A stretch of 64,000 nt of DNA from an uncultured Holdemanella sp. (GCA_900754615.1 CAAEDN010000065.1:14800-78799), one strand, 5' to 3'; shown: positions 27,558 through 39,436, counted from the first letter of the stretch. Translations and numbers: made by a program. The notes: generated by a model not told the origin, from the letters alone.

Positions 27558-28256
27558 ATGAAGAAATGTATAGAATTTAATGGAGTGTCAAAAAAGTATG
27601 AAGTAGGAGAAAAAGCATTTTATGCATTGGATGATGTTTCTTTTTCGATTGATCGACATGAAATGGTTGTGATTTTAGGACCAAGTGGAGCGGGTAAGTC
27701 GACACTTTTAAATATTATGGGTGGAATGGATCATGTGACTGATGGAAAAGTATATATGGATGGGCTTGATATTAGTGGGTATAGTGAAAAAGAATTAACG
27801 GATTATCGTGCTAAAAATATTGGGTTTATCTTTCAATTCTACAATATTTTGCCGACACTGACAGTGAAGGAAAATGTGGATTTGATTCGGGATGTGGTTA
27901 AAAACGCAAAGGATTCGACTGAAATATTGAATAAAGTTGGTTTAGGTGGACAAGAAAACAAATTTCCGAATCAATTAAGTGGAGGGGAACAGCAGCGTGT
28001 ATCGATTGCGCGTGCCATTGCGAAAAATCCAAAACTTCTTCTTTGCGATGAACCTACTGGGGCTTTAGATTCAAATACGGGAGTAGAGATTTTAAAGTTA
28101 TTACGCGAATGCACAAAAGACAATACAGTTGTGATTGTAACGCACAATGCGTTGATTGCAGATGTGGCAGATCGTGTGATTCGTTTAAAGAATGGAAAAA
28201 TCATTGAGAATGTTGTGAATGCACAACCTAAAAATATAGATGAGGTGAATTGGTAA
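27558..28256 (+). CDS. ABC transporter ATP-binding protein (MacB/LolD type)
   Basis: This 232-residue ATPase has Walker A (GPSGAGKSTLL), the Q loop in FQFYNILP, the signature LSGGEQQRVSIARA, Walker B LLLCDEPTGALD and the switch His in VIVTHN. The ALDDVSFSI and MGGMDHVTDG segments are typical of the MacB/LolD/FtsE group paired with FtsX-type permeases. Starts at 27546, 27552 and 27558 are possible; 27558 gives the usual short N-terminus, and none has a strong ribosome binding site. Its stop codon overlaps the permease start by 1 base. Confidence 0.93.
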   Translation: MKKCIEFNGVSKKYEVGEKAFYALDDVSFSIDRHEMVVILGPSGAGKSTLLNIMGGMDHVTDGKVYMDGLDISGYSEKELTDYRAKNIGFIFQFYNILPTLTVKENVDLIRDVVKNAKDSTEILNKVGLGGQENKFPNQLSGGEQQRVSIARAIAKNPKLLLCDEPTGALDSNTGVEILKLLRECTKDNTVVIVTHNALIADVADRVIRLKNGKIIENVVNAQPKNIDEVNW

Positions 28257-30532
28257 TGTTAAGGAAGAAACTATTTCGGGATCTTTGGCATTATAAGGGT
28301 CAATTCTTCACAATTTTTCTGATGGTGTTTATTGGAATGTTGGCATTTAGTGGTATTCATGGCTATATGGATGGTATGGATGAAAGTGCCAAAGAGTATT
28401 ATAAAGAATATAATTTACAGGATCTATGGATTACAAATACGAATGTTGCAGATTCGGATTTAGAGAAATTAAATTCTATGGATCATATAAGTGATGTAAA
28501 TCGAGCATTGGTTTTAAATTCAAAATTAAAGGGATACAAAGATGTGACTTTAGAAACAAATGTTTTGGAAGAGAATACCATTTCTAAAATGCATATTGTT
28601 GAGGGGGAAAAGTATGCATCGAATAAAAAGGGATTATGGTTTGATAGTTATTTGACGAATCATTTAAATATTCATGTGGGAGATACTTTAAAATTGGATA
28701 TTTCTGGTCAAACCTTGAAATTAAAAGTAAAAGGTTTAGTGAATACACCAGATCATGTATATTTTGTGAAGGATTCTACAGAAATATTTCCTACACATAA
28801 AAACTATGGTTTTGTGTATATACCAGCTGATACTTTTTCAAAAGAAATGAATTTCGATGTTACATATAATAAAGCTTATGTGGATGTAGACAAACAAAGT
28901 CATGTGGATTCAGTAAAAAAAGAGATTCAAAAAAATTTTGATTTTCTATCTGTAACTAATCGAGATGCTTCTTTTTCCTATGCAGGATATCAATCTGAAG
29001 TAGAAGAAGGTCAAACTTATGCACCTGTATTTACGGGATTGTTCTTGATGATTGCGATTTTAAGTGTAATGAGTACAATGAATCGTTTTGTTCGCCAACA
29101 AAGAGTGCAGATTGGTACTTTAAAAGCACTTGGATTTAAAAATCGAAAAATCTATATCCATTATATTGGATTTGGCTTTATGATCAGTTTGATTGCGGCT
29201 GTACTAGGTGTTGTGGTTGGATATCTAACAATTGGTCAATTCTTTATTGATATGGAAGCTAGTTATTTTGAAATGCCAAATATACATACGGTTTTGTTGC
29301 CGGTTGTGCTTCAAACAGCAGTTTTGGTCGTAGTTTTGATTTCTTTAGTCACATATCTTTCTTCCAGAAAGATTTTAAAGGAAACGGCAAGTGAGGCTTT
29401 GCGTCTAGAAGTGCCAAAGGTAAAAAAGAATAGTTTGGATTGGTCTGTAAAATTTAATAAATGTAAATTATCGACAAGATGGAATATTCGAGATATAGCC
29501 CGCAATAAAGGAAGAAGTATTGCAGCATGTGTTGGGATTATTGGATGTACAATGTTACTTGTATGTTCGTTTGGTTTGTGGGATACGATTGAATCTTATA
29601 TGGATTGGGAATATAAAATAATCAATACATATCAATATAAAATTAGTTTAAATAGTGATTATACAAAAGAACAATATGATCATTTAACTCACTTGTATGG
29701 AGATGCCACAAGTAAAAGTGTTGCGATTGAATTCAAAAACCATGGTAAAACAGAAACAAGATCCATGCTTGTGTCGGATGGAAAAGATAAATTGAATATC
29801 ACAGATCATAATGAGAAGGTTACAGAGTTAAAATCAAATGGAATCTATTTAACAGAAAAGCTAGCTAAAAAATATGAGGTTCAAGTGGGAGATACAATCA
29901 AATGGCATTTGACAGGAGATTCTACTTGGTATACAAGTAAGGTTGTTGGCTTGAATCGGGATCCACAAATGCAGCAATTCACAATGTCAAAGAAATATTT
30001 TGAAAAATTAGGATATACATATCGTCCAGATTCTATTTATACAAATAAGAAGGCTAAAAAATTAGATGGTGTTTCTAAGATTAGTAGTATTGAATCGATT
30101 CAAGAAGGTGTAGAGAGTATGCTTGAAGCGATGAAGTCGATGATGGTCTTATTGATTGTATTTGCAGTCTTATTAGGTTGTGTCATCTTATATAACTTGG
30201 GCGTGTTATCATTTACTGAAAAACAATATCAATTTGCGACATTAAAGGTATTAGGCTTTAAGGATAAACAAATTAAAGAAATCTTTATCAAACAAAACAC
30301 ATGGATCATGTTGGTGGGAATGGTGATTGGTTTGCCACTAGGCTATTATATGTTGTCGTATATTTATACAAACGCATTAAATGATACGTATGATTTTCCA
30401 GCCGTTGTAGAATGGATTTCTTATGTGTACGCAATCATAGGAACCGTTTTAGTTTCGTATGTAATGAATAAGTTGTTGGCAAGAAAAATTAAAACGATTG
30501 ATATGGTTTCAAGCTTAAAAGCCAATGAATAA
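28256..30532 (+). CDS. ABC transporter permease with two FtsX domains
   Basis: This 758-residue membrane protein has an N-terminal helix, a large extracytoplasmic MacB-like domain (about residues 45-250), a three-helix FtsX domain (about 255-365), a further helix and extracytoplasmic domain, and a second FtsX domain at the C-terminus. Such exporters move peptides, lipids or drugs by a mechanotransmission mechanism; the substrate is unknown. ATG 28256 follows GAGGTGAA by about 7 bases and overlaps the ATPase stop codon (TAATG). The fused double-FtsX form needs no second permease gene. Confidence 0.9.
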   Translation: MLRKKLFRDLWHYKGQFFTIFLMVFIGMLAFSGIHGYMDGMDESAKEYYKEYNLQDLWITNTNVADSDLEKLNSMDHISDVNRALVLNSKLKGYKDVTLETNVLEENTISKMHIVEGEKYASNKKGLWFDSYLTNHLNIHVGDTLKLDISGQTLKLKVKGLVNTPDHVYFVKDSTEIFPTHKNYGFVYIPADTFSKEMNFDVTYNKAYVDVDKQSHVDSVKKEIQKNFDFLSVTNRDASFSYAGYQSEVEEGQTYAPVFTGLFLMIAILSVMSTMNRFVRQQRVQIGTLKALGFKNRKIYIHYIGFGFMISLIAAVLGVVVGYLTIGQFFIDMEASYFEMPNIHTVLLPVVLQTAVLVVVLISLVTYLSSRKILKETASEALRLEVPKVKKNSLDWSVKFNKCKLSTRWNIRDIARNKGRSIAACVGIIGCTMLLVCSFGLWDTIESYMDWEYKIINTYQYKISLNSDYTKEQYDHLTHLYGDATSKSVAIEFKNHGKTETRSMLVSDGKDKLNITDHNEKVTELKSNGIYLTEKLAKKYEVQVGDTIKWHLTGDSTWYTSKVVGLNRDPQMQQFTMSKKYFEKLGYTYRPDSIYTNKKAKKLDGVSKISSIESIQEGVESMLEAMKSMMVLLIVFAVLLGCVILYNLGVLSFTEKQYQFATLKVLGFKDKQIKEIFIKQNTWIMLVGMVIGLPLGYYMLSYIYTNALNDTYDFPAVVEWISYVYAIIGTVLVSYVMNKLLARKIKTIDMVSSLKANE

Positions 30533-30592
30533 GTCGAATTTATAATATTTACTAAATTGAGACCAGAAAAAATGTAAAAGATCTTTATATAA

Positions 30593-30629
30593 AGGAAAAA
30601 AGCCTATATCTTCATGAAAGGTATAGGCT
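30593..30629 (-). terminator. Terminator of the ATP synthase operon
   Basis: A stem of about 12 bp (AGCCTATA / TATAGGCT at its base, 5-base loop) is followed on the minus strand by TTTTTTCC. The plus-strand tail ATTTTAAA is weaker but may also serve the convergent permease gene. Confidence 0.8.
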
Positions 30630-30643
30630 ATTTTAAATGTTTA

Positions 30644-31054
30644 TTAATTAATGTGTTTATCTTTAAATTGTAAACGAGCTAAGGCTCTTGCCATACTGGC
30701 TTGTGACATATAATATTCACGAATCGATTGTTTCTGTCTCATTCTTTCTTTCGCACGTTCTAAAGATTCTTTGGCTCTTCTTGCGTCTAGTTCTTCTTGT
30801 GTTTCACATGTATCGACTAAGACTTCAGCTTGGTTGTTTGAAAAGATCATGGATCCTAATCCACTAACAACTTCAATTTCTGAATTATCTTCAAGACGGA
30901 TTTTTAAAAGTCCAGGTGTTATCGCATAGATGGTTTTGGCATGATGTGCAAGAAATTGTTTACTTCCATTGGGCGTGTGTATCGTTAATACTTGTGCTTT
31001 ACCATTATAGAACACGTGATCACTCGCCATGATTTTTAAATCAAAGAGTTCCAT
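30644..31054 (-). CDS. atpC: F-type ATP synthase epsilon subunit
   Basis: This 136-residue subunit has the N-terminal beta sandwich (residues 1-85; FDLKIMASDHVFYNGKA, then GSKQFLAHHAKTIYAI) and the C-terminal helical hairpin rich in Ala, Arg and Glu (about 90-130). It belongs to the central stalk and can inhibit hydrolysis. The usual family motif around GxxxxLxxH is somewhat changed here (FLAHHA). It is the last gene of the operon, 2 bases after atpD. Confidence 0.93.
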   Translation of the reverse strand: MELFDLKIMASDHVFYNGKAQVLTIHTPNGSKQFLAHHAKTIYAITPGLLKIRLEDNSEIEVVSGLGSMIFSNNQAEVLVDTCETQEELDARRAKESLERAKERMRQKQSIREYYMSQASMARALARLQFKDKHIN

Positions 31055-31056
31055 GA

Positions 31057-33352
<2,296 letters not shown>

Positions 33353-33353
<1 letters not shown>

Positions 33354-35095
33354 TATTCTTGTCCTCTATATTGTTTGGCTAATGTAATGATTCTTGTCTT
33401 TAAATTGTCATCCAATTTTTTAGTCGTGTTGATTTCACGACTGATTTCACTATGATTTTCATGAAACCAATCGAGTAATTTTGTTTCTTCTTTTTTGACT
33501 TGTTTTGAATCTAAGTCATCTAAAATTCCTGCGTCTGCAACAACTAGAATAGTAACCATGTCTGCATGTGACATAGGGTGGTTTAGAGGTTGCTTCAAAA
33601 GTTCCATAAGGACTTGTCCGTGTTGAAGTTGTCGCTTCGTTGCATCGTCTAAATCAGAGGCAAACTGCGTAAACTCTTTCATTTCACGGTATTGAGCTAA
33701 ATTGATTCGTAAAGAACCAGATGCCTTTTTCATGGCTTTGGTTTGAGCGGCTCCACCAACACGGCTGACAGATAATCCAACATTAACAGCAGGTCTTTGT
33801 CCTTCGAAAAATAAATCGCTTTCCAAGAAGATTTGACCGTCTGTAATTGAAATGACGTTGGTTGGAATATATGCACTTACATCTCCGTCTTGTGTTTCGA
33901 TGATTGGAAGGGCTGTAATAGATCCACCTGAATTTAATCTAGAAGAACGTTCTAGTAGTCTAGAGTGTAAATAGAATACATCACCTGGATAGGCTTCACG
34001 TCCTGGAGATCTTCCTAGCAATAAGGAAATCGTACGATAGGCAACGGCATGTTTGCTTAAATCATCATAGACAATAAGTACATCTTTTCCTTGATGCATA
34101 AAGTATTCAGCTAGAGAAGTCGCAGAATAAGGGGCAATATATTGTAAGCTAGCAGAATCTGCAGCTGTCGAATTCACAATCACTGTATATTCCATCGCAT
34201 CATTTTTCTTTAATGTATTGACTAGGTTGGCGACTGTACTTGCCTTTTGGGCAATAGAGACATAAATACAGATACAATCTTTTCCTTTTTGATTTAGTAT
34301 AGTATCCAATGCGATGGATGTTTTACCCGTTTGACGATCACCAATGATTAATTCACGCTGCCCTCTTCCGATAGGAAACATAGAATCGATCGATAGAATG
34401 CCTGTTTCCATAGGGGTTGTGACAGGTTTACGATCAATAATGCTTGGTGCAGGCTCTTCAATAGGGCGCATTTCAGTGGCTTCAATAGAACCAAGACCAT
34501 CTATTGGATTTCCAAGTGGATCTACAACACGTCCAAGAAAATTTGCGCTTACTGGCATACCTGCTTGTTTTTTTGTTCGAGATACCTTTGTACCCTGACC
34601 AATGGTACCTTCTGTATCAAATAGAATAACACCAATGTTGTCGGTTGTAATATCGAGTACCATTCCCTTTGTACCATTTTCAAAAACAACAACTTCTCCA
34701 TACATCGCATGATCAAGTCCGGAAATGGTTGCGATACCATCTCCAATTGTTTCAACGTAGCCAACTTCATTTTCTTGTGAAGTAGCTTCGAATTGTTCAA
34801 TAGCTTCTTTTAAGATGGACATAAGCGTTCCATCTTTTTTCATTTGAATGGCTTGATCCCTGGCAGCTTGAATTTGTTCTTGAAGCTGCTGCTGACGAGA
34901 ACGTGTAGACCAATCGTATTCATCATTATTTGCGCTTAGGATAAATCCGCCACGTACACTTGGATCAATAGAGATATTTAGTGTTATGTTTTTAGCTTGG
35001 TATTTATTTTTAAGGAATGTCTTTATTTTTTCTTCTTGCGCTGAACTTGGCCGTGTTACACAGCGTAAGGTTGCATTTAAATTTTCGTTGTTCAT
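33353..35095 (-). CDS. atpA: ATP synthase delta(C-terminal)-alpha fusion subunit
   Basis: This 580-residue protein is about 80 residues longer than normal alpha. From about residue 88 it is a standard alpha subunit: MSILKEAIEQFE, IGDGIATISGLDHAMYGE, P-loop GDRQTGKTSIA, and VYDDLSKHAVAYR. Residues 1-80 instead resemble the C-terminal domain of subunit delta: EEEKI-type start, a Lys-rich helix, SIDPSVRGGFIL, and YDWSTRSRQQQLQEQI. No separate delta gene lies between atpF and atpA, where it normally is, and its N-terminal helical domain is not seen in this operon. The start is fixed by ATG directly after the atpF stop, with AAAGGAAA upstream. The fusion call is strong; the structural consequence is inferred. 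Confidence 0.9.
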
Positions 35096-35560
35096 TTATT
35101 TCATTTCCTTTAAAAAATCATCATATAGTTTTTCATCGCTCTTTGTGTTTGTGATTTTATCAGCCGCTTTATTAATCAAATCTGCGATTTCAGATTTAGC
35201 TTTTGCCTTTTCTTCATTTGCCACTTCAATCGTTTTGATGCGAGCTTGTTCAATCATTTCATCGGATTTTTTATTTGCATCCGCAATAATCTGTTCATAT
35301 TCAAGACTCGCTTTTTCTTTTGCATCCGCTAGCATGCCATCACAAATTGTTTGCATGTTTTCAAGCTGTTGATTGGCTTTGTTTTTTGATTCAAGAGCTT
35401 CTTGTTTTTGTTGATTTGCTATGGCAAAATCAGATTCTATTTCTTGTTTTCTCTTTTCAAGAATGTCATGTACTGGTTGAAATAGAAAATGTTTCATCAG
35501 TGCATATAAAATAAGTAGATTGATGATTGTCCAAAGAATATTGGAATCAATTCTTAACAT
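35096..35560 (-). CDS. atpF: F-type ATP synthase b subunit
   Basis: This 154-residue stator subunit has one N-terminal membrane helix (IDSNILWTIINLLILYALMKHFLF), then PVHDILEKRKQEIESDF and a long Ala/Glu/Lys-rich coiled coil to the C-terminus. Length is typical. Its stop is directly followed by the ATG of the delta-alpha fusion. It is not itself fused to delta, unlike the mycobacterial b-delta protein. Confidence 0.95.
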   Translation of the reverse strand: MLRIDSNILWTIINLLILYALMKHFLFQPVHDILEKRKQEIESDFAIANQQKQEALESKNKANQQLENMQTICDGMLADAKEKASLEYEQIIADANKKSDEMIEQARIKTIEVANEEKAKAKSEIADLINKAADKITNTKSDEKLYDDFLKEMK

Positions 35561-35572
35561 AGATTATCCCAC

Positions 35573-35794
35573 CTATTTCACCATTAAAATGATTAAAATA
35601 CCTAATACAAATCCGTAGATGGCTGTTGCTTCGGCTAAAGCGGCACCAATTAATAGGGTACTACGAATTTTTCCATGGGCTTCTGGTTGTTGGGCAATTG
35701 CTTTTACGGCACTGCTTGTCGCAAAACCAATACCTAATCCTCCACCAATAACGGCAAGTGCTGCCATTCCAACTCCGATTGCTGTTAAACTCAT
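35573..35794 (-). CDS. atpE: F-type ATP synthase c subunit
   Basis: This 73-residue hairpin of two membrane helices forms the rotor ring. The loop AIAQQPEAHGKI joins the helices, and the ion-binding Glu is in ALAEATAIYGFV. The residues around it (Ala after Glu, and no Gln in the first-helix GGGLGIGFA segment) differ from the Na+-binding pattern of Ilyobacter-type c subunits, so proton coupling is more likely; this is inferred from motif comparison. The start has AGGAGG upstream. Confidence 0.95.
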   Translation of the reverse strand: MSLTAIGVGMAALAVIGGGLGIGFATSSAVKAIAQQPEAHGKIRSTLLIGAALAEATAIYGFVLGILIILMVK

Positions 35795-35811
35795 TTTTAT
35801 TTCCTCCTAAT

Positions 35812-36495
35812 TTATTCTGTTTCTGTCGCTTCTGCGATAAATAGTGATGTTAAAAAGACGAATACATAAGCTTGAATGAATCCATCAAAGAAATCAAAGT
35901 ACAAGCTAAATACAGTAGGTATAAAGATGGGAACGACCATCTTGATCATTTCCATAATAACGAAGGCACCAATGACATTACCAAATAGACGCATACACAG
36001 AGATAAAGGACGTGTAAACACTTCAAGAATATTGATGGGTGTAACTACAGCGACGGGCTGAGTAAAGCTTTTTAACCAGCCTTTCATGCCTTTAGCTCGT
36101 ATACCACTAACTTCAATTAATACAATACTCATAAGTGCTAATGCGATAGTGACATTCATATCTTTAGTTGGGGGTTTCATACCAAATATGCCAATGATAT
36201 TCGCAAGTCCTATATATAATAGGATGGTTGAAATGTATGTAGAATAATCTTTGGCATTTTCACCAAGCATGGAGATTGTGAATTTATCTAGCCATATGAC
36301 AATACTTTCCGCTACAATTTGTTTCTTACCTGGATTATGAACTTTGAGTCCTCGTGTTAACCAAGCAGAAAGTAAAACAAGTATAGCCATGACAACCCAT
36401 GTGATGACAACAGATTCACTAATCGCAAAGGGACCGATAGTAAACGCAGTGTCGACGTTTAACTGGTCGAGTAGTTCTTTTGTGAACTCTTCCAT
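35812..36495 (-). CDS. atpB: F-type ATP synthase a subunit
   Basis: This 227-residue membrane subunit forms the ion channel against the c ring. The conserved Arg lies in LSLCMRLFGNVIGAFVIM, and the C-terminal helix ends FVFLTSLFIAEATETE. I chose ATG 36495 because AAAGGAGGAG is directly upstream; the open frame runs 39 codons further but that part has no family similarity. It is the first gene of the operon; no atpI is seen upstream. Confidence 0.95.
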   Translation of the reverse strand: MEEFTKELLDQLNVDTAFTIGPFAISESVVITWVVMAILVLLSAWLTRGLKVHNPGKKQIVAESIVIWLDKFTISMLGENAKDYSTYISTILLYIGLANIIGIFGMKPPTKDMNVTIALALMSIVLIEVSGIRAKGMKGWLKSFTQPVAVVTPINILEVFTRPLSLCMRLFGNVIGAFVIMEMIKMVVPIFIPTVFSLYFDFFDGFIQAYVFVFLTSLFIAEATETE

Positions 36496-36546
36496 AGCTC
36501 CTCCTTTCAAAACCATAAAAAAACGATGGAGATAATCCGTGAATTT

Positions 36547-36653
36547 ACGAATTAAAACAAAATTCGTTTTTCTATAAGCTCGTATTTTAGTTCTCAAGAC
36601 TTCAGTTTTCAAGTGCTTTTATCAATGTAAACGTTATCTGTTTTATATGACAA
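36547..36653 (-). promoter_or_regulatory. Candidate promoter and leader hairpin of the atp operon
   Basis: On the minus strand TTGTCA at 36648-36653 and TACATT at 36624-36629, 18 bases apart, are a plausible promoter. The resulting leader of about 120 bases contains a 7-bp hairpin ACGAATT / AATTCGT at 36547-36567. The remaining bases to the ArsR terminator show nothing clear. Confidence 0.4.
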
Positions 36654-36734
36654 ATTTTTGCATATTTTGCATATATGATACATATGTCTCAATTACATAA
36701 TTGACTTTGTTTTGTGTTTGAATTTTTGAACAGG

Positions 36735-36766
36735 GCATAAAAAAAGGAAGATTCGATCTTCCTTTT
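36735..36766 (-). terminator. Terminator of the ArsR-family gene
   Basis: AAAAGGAAGAT / ATCTTCCTTTT forms an 11-bp stem with a 3-base loop and a T-rich minus-strand tail, overlapping the stop codon. Confidence 0.85.
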
Positions 36767-37118
36767 AGTGTTCTTTTGTATGATCAAAAGCCATGCCTAG
36801 AATGGTTTCAATATGTTCATCATCTAATGAATAGTAAACAGTCTTTCCTTCTTTTCTAGATTTAATTAATTTAGAAAGGCGTAAAGCCTTTAATTGGTGC
36901 GATACGGCAGATTTCGTCATATCGAGTACGTTGGCTAAATCCGATACGCACATTTCACTTTGTTGAAGAGATAATAAAAGCTGAAGACGTGTACTATCTC
37001 CCATGACTTTAAAGAAATCCGATAGGTTCATAATTTCATCAAAGGCAGGCATATTTTCTTTTACTTCTTGTACTAATTCTGTATTTTTAGGCTTGCAGTC
37101 ACAATGTGTACCAATCAT
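36765..37118 (-). CDS. ArsR/SmtB family metal-sensing repressor
   Basis: This 117-residue winged-helix repressor has DNA-recognition helix SVDLANVLDMTKSAVSHQLKAL-type sequence (observed as VSDLANVLDMTKSAVSHQLK). Two potential metal sites are visible. N-terminal HCDC plus the single Cys of EMCVSDL resemble a CadC alpha-3 site. C-terminal DEHIETILGMAFDHTKEH places Asp, His, His and Glu at exactly the SmtB/CzrA alpha-5 zinc-site spacing. Binding of Zn, Cd or Pb would release it from DNA. It is divergent from a metal-binding protein and a P-type ATPase, its likely targets, and has an operator within its own promoter. Confidence 0.92.
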   Translation of the reverse strand: MIGTHCDCKPKNTELVQEVKENMPAFDEIMNLSDFFKVMGDSTRLQLLLSLQQSEMCVSDLANVLDMTKSAVSHQLKALRLSKLIKSRKEGKTVYYSLDDEHIETILGMAFDHTKEH

Positions 37119-37138
37119 AAGTTCTCCTTTTTTTATTT

Positions 37139-37168
37139 ATTATAGTTGAATGATTGAACAATTGTCAA
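37139..37168 (-). promoter_or_regulatory. Promoter and operator of the ArsR-family gene
   Basis: On the minus strand TTGACA (37163-37168) and TATAAT (37139-37144) are 18 bases apart. The spacer contains TTGAATGATTGAACAATT, an ArsR-type operator repeated before the ATPase gene, so autorepression is likely. Confidence 0.7.
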
Positions 37169-37176
37169 AAATGTTA

Positions 37177-37234
37177 TTGACATCATGTATGAATCCTATA
37201 TAATGAAAGTATAAAAGTTGAATATATGTTCAAC
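37177..37234 (+). promoter_or_regulatory. Promoter and palindromic operator of the metal-efflux genes
   Basis: TTGACA (37177-37182) and TATAAT (37199-37204) with a 16-base spacer form a strong promoter. Directly downstream lies GTTGAA-N6-TTCAAC (37217-37234), a typical ArsR-family operator over the transcription start. Confidence 0.75.
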
Positions 37235-37258
37235 TGTTCAAACGTGGAGGAAAATAAT

Positions 37259-37477
37259 ATGAAAAAGAGTTATAAGATTGATGTAGATTGCGCAAACTGT
37301 GCAAACAAAATGGAAGTAGCTGCTAATAATACAGAAGGTGTTAAGAGTGCAGTGGTTAACTTCATGATGTTAAAGATGAATGTTGAATTTGAAGATGGAG
37401 TTCAACCTAAAGAAGTCATGGCTCGTGTTTTAGAAAACTGTAAAAAAGTAGAAGATGATTGTGAAATTTTCTTTTAA
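37259..37477 (+). CDS. Heavy-metal-associated (HMA) domain protein
   Basis: This 72-residue ferredoxin-fold metal-binding protein has the CANC (CxxC) motif at about residues 11-14 (DVDCANCANKMEVAA). It ends in an unusual Cys/Asp-rich tail (ENCKKVEDDCEIFF) that may add ligands. It resembles the N-terminal metal-binding domain of CadA/ZntA ATPases, which is missing from the ATPase encoded next. It probably supplies metal to that pump as a separate chaperone or detached domain. AGGAGG-like GTGGAGGA precedes ATG 37259. Confidence 0.88.
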   Translation: MKKSYKIDVDCANCANKMEVAANNTEGVKSAVVNFMMLKMNVEFEDGVQPKEVMARVLENCKKVEDDCEIFF

Positions 37478-37517
37478 TAAAAAGTAGGATGCGAAAGCAT
37501 CTCTATTTTTCAATTAT

Positions 37518-37540
37518 TATAGTTGAATGATTGAGCAATT
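37518..37540 (+). promoter_or_regulatory. Second operator copy before the P-type ATPase
   Basis: A 23-base element here differs by one base from the copy at 37141-37163 in the repressor promoter. It sits 28 bases before the ATPase start, so a regulated internal promoter or added repressor contact is likely. Confidence 0.6.
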
Positions 37541-37567
37541 AATATTTTGAGAGAGGATGGAATAAGT

Positions 37568-39436
37568 ATGAACAAGAAACAAAAAAAGATGTTAAAGCGA
37601 ATTATTATTGCGAGTATCTTGTTTGTTGTTATTAAAGTTGTAAAACTTCCTGAATATATTGAGATTCCTTTATTTTTAGTGGCCTATTTAGAGATTGGTT
37701 ATGATATTCTTCTTAAGGCTTTTAAAGGAATTAGAAATCGCCAGGTATTTGATGAAAATTTTCTTATGGCTGTCGCAACTGTGGGAGCTATTGGCTTGAA
37801 ATCTTTTGATGAAGCAACAGCCGTTATGTTGTTCTATCAGATTGGGGAATGGTTCCAGAGCTATGCGGTAGGTAAGAGTCGTAAAAACATCACGGAATTA
37901 ATGGATATTCGTCCGGATTATGCCAATGTTGAAGATGAGGATGGAAATCTTGAACAGGTAGATCCAGATGAAGTAGAAATTGGTACAATCATAGTAGTCA
38001 AGCCTGGGGAAAAAGTGGCTATTGATGGAATTGTCGTTGAAGGAAGTTCTACTTTAAATACGGCGGCTTTAACAGGAGAAAGCTTGCCTAGAGAAGTAAG
38101 TGAAAATGATGAAGTAATCAGCGGCTGTATCAATATGACAGGGCTGTTGAAAATTAAAACAACAAAAGAATTTGGGGAATCGACGGTATCTAAAATTTTA
38201 GATTTAGTAGAAAATGCTTCAAGCAAAAAATCTCGTTCGGAAGCTTTTATTTCGCGCTTTGCGAGAATTTATACGCCAGCCGTATGTTATAGTGCTTTGG
38301 CCTTGTTTTTGCTTCCGCCGGTATTTAATTTGATTATGGGAAATCCTGCTGATTTTGGTACATGGCTATATCGTGCTCTAACGTTCTTAGTTATTTCTTG
38401 TCCTTGTGCATTGGTAATCAGTATTCCTTTGAGTTTCTTTGCCGGAATTGGTGGCGCCAGCAACCAGGGAGTTTTGGTTAAGGGCTCAAACTATTTAGAG
38501 GCTTTGGCATCATGCAAATATGTTGTGTTTGATAAGACCGGTACAATGACACAAGGTGTATTTGAGGTGGCAGGTATTCATCATGCAAATATTCCTAAAG
38601 AGAAATTGTTAGAGTATGCAGCTATGGCTGAAAGTTATTCGACACATCCTATTTCTAAGAGTTTATTAAAGGCGTATGGAAATACCATTGATAAATCTCG
38701 TATAGAAGATGTAGAAGAAATTAGTGGCCATGGGGTGAAGGCTGTAATCGATGGTGTACAAGTACTTGCGGGTAATGATAAATTAATGAAGATGTATAAT
38801 ATTTCGTATCTAGAATGTCATGGTGTTGGTACGATTGTTCATATGGCTATAGATGGCAAATATGCAGGTCATATTGTGATTTCGGATATGTTGAAGCCAC
38901 ATGCCAAAGAGGCAATTCAGGAATTAAAGAAGGCTGGTATCAAACAAACAGTCATGTTGACTGGGGATGTGAAAAGTGTGGCTGATAAGGTGGCTTCTGA
39001 ATTACATATTGATAAAGTGTATTCGGAACTATTGCCTCAGGATAAGGTGAATAAAGTAGAAGAATTATTGTCTTTAAAACAATCGAAAGAAAATCTTGCC
39101 TTTGTCGGAGATGGAATCAATGATGCGCCTGTATTATCAAGAGCTGATATTGGTATTGCGATGGGTGCTTTGGGTAGTGATGCAGCGATTGAGGCAGCCG
39201 ATATTGTCTTAATGGATGATGATCCATTAAAGATTTCTAAAGCTATCAAGATTGCGAAGAAATGTATTCGTATCGTATATGAAAATATTTATTTTGCGAT
39301 TGGTATTAAACTAATTTGTTTGGTTTTAGGTGCTATTGGTATCGCGAATATGTGGGTTGCGATTTTTGCGGATGTCGGAGTTATGATTATTGCCGTATTA
39401 AATGCGATTCGTGCATTGAATGTTAAAAATTTGTAA
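37568..39436 (+). CDS. Zn/Cd/Pb-type P1B ATPase (CadA/ZntA-like), lacking its HMA domain
   Basis: This 622-residue heavy-metal efflux pump has the actuator motif LTGESLP, membrane metal site SCPCALVIS (CPC), phosphorylation site DKTGTMTQ, the HP motif in THPISKSL, and GDGINDAPVL. The last membrane region contains the Lys and Asp (IKLICLVLGAIG, IFADVG) typical of P1B-2 zinc/cadmium/lead pumps. No N-terminal HMA domain is present; the 72-residue protein encoded 90 bases upstream appears to replace it. I chose ATG 37568 after GAGAGG. The divergent ArsR-type gene is its likely repressor. Confidence 0.95.
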   Translation: MNKKQKKMLKRIIIASILFVVIKVVKLPEYIEIPLFLVAYLEIGYDILLKAFKGIRNRQVFDENFLMAVATVGAIGLKSFDEATAVMLFYQIGEWFQSYAVGKSRKNITELMDIRPDYANVEDEDGNLEQVDPDEVEIGTIIVVKPGEKVAIDGIVVEGSSTLNTAALTGESLPREVSENDEVISGCINMTGLLKIKTTKEFGESTVSKILDLVENASSKKSRSEAFISRFARIYTPAVCYSALALFLLPPVFNLIMGNPADFGTWLYRALTFLVISCPCALVISIPLSFFAGIGGASNQGVLVKGSNYLEALASCKYVVFDKTGTMTQGVFEVAGIHHANIPKEKLLEYAAMAESYSTHPISKSLLKAYGNTIDKSRIEDVEEISGHGVKAVIDGVQVLAGNDKLMKMYNISYLECHGVGTIVHMAIDGKYAGHIVISDMLKPHAKEAIQELKKAGIKQTVMLTGDVKSVADKVASELHIDKVYSELLPQDKVNKVEELLSLKQSKENLAFVGDGINDAPVLSRADIGIAMGALGSDAAIEAADIVLMDDDPLKISKAIKIAKKCIRIVYENIYFAIGIKLICLVLGAIGIANMWVAIFADVGVMIIAVLNAIRALNVKNL

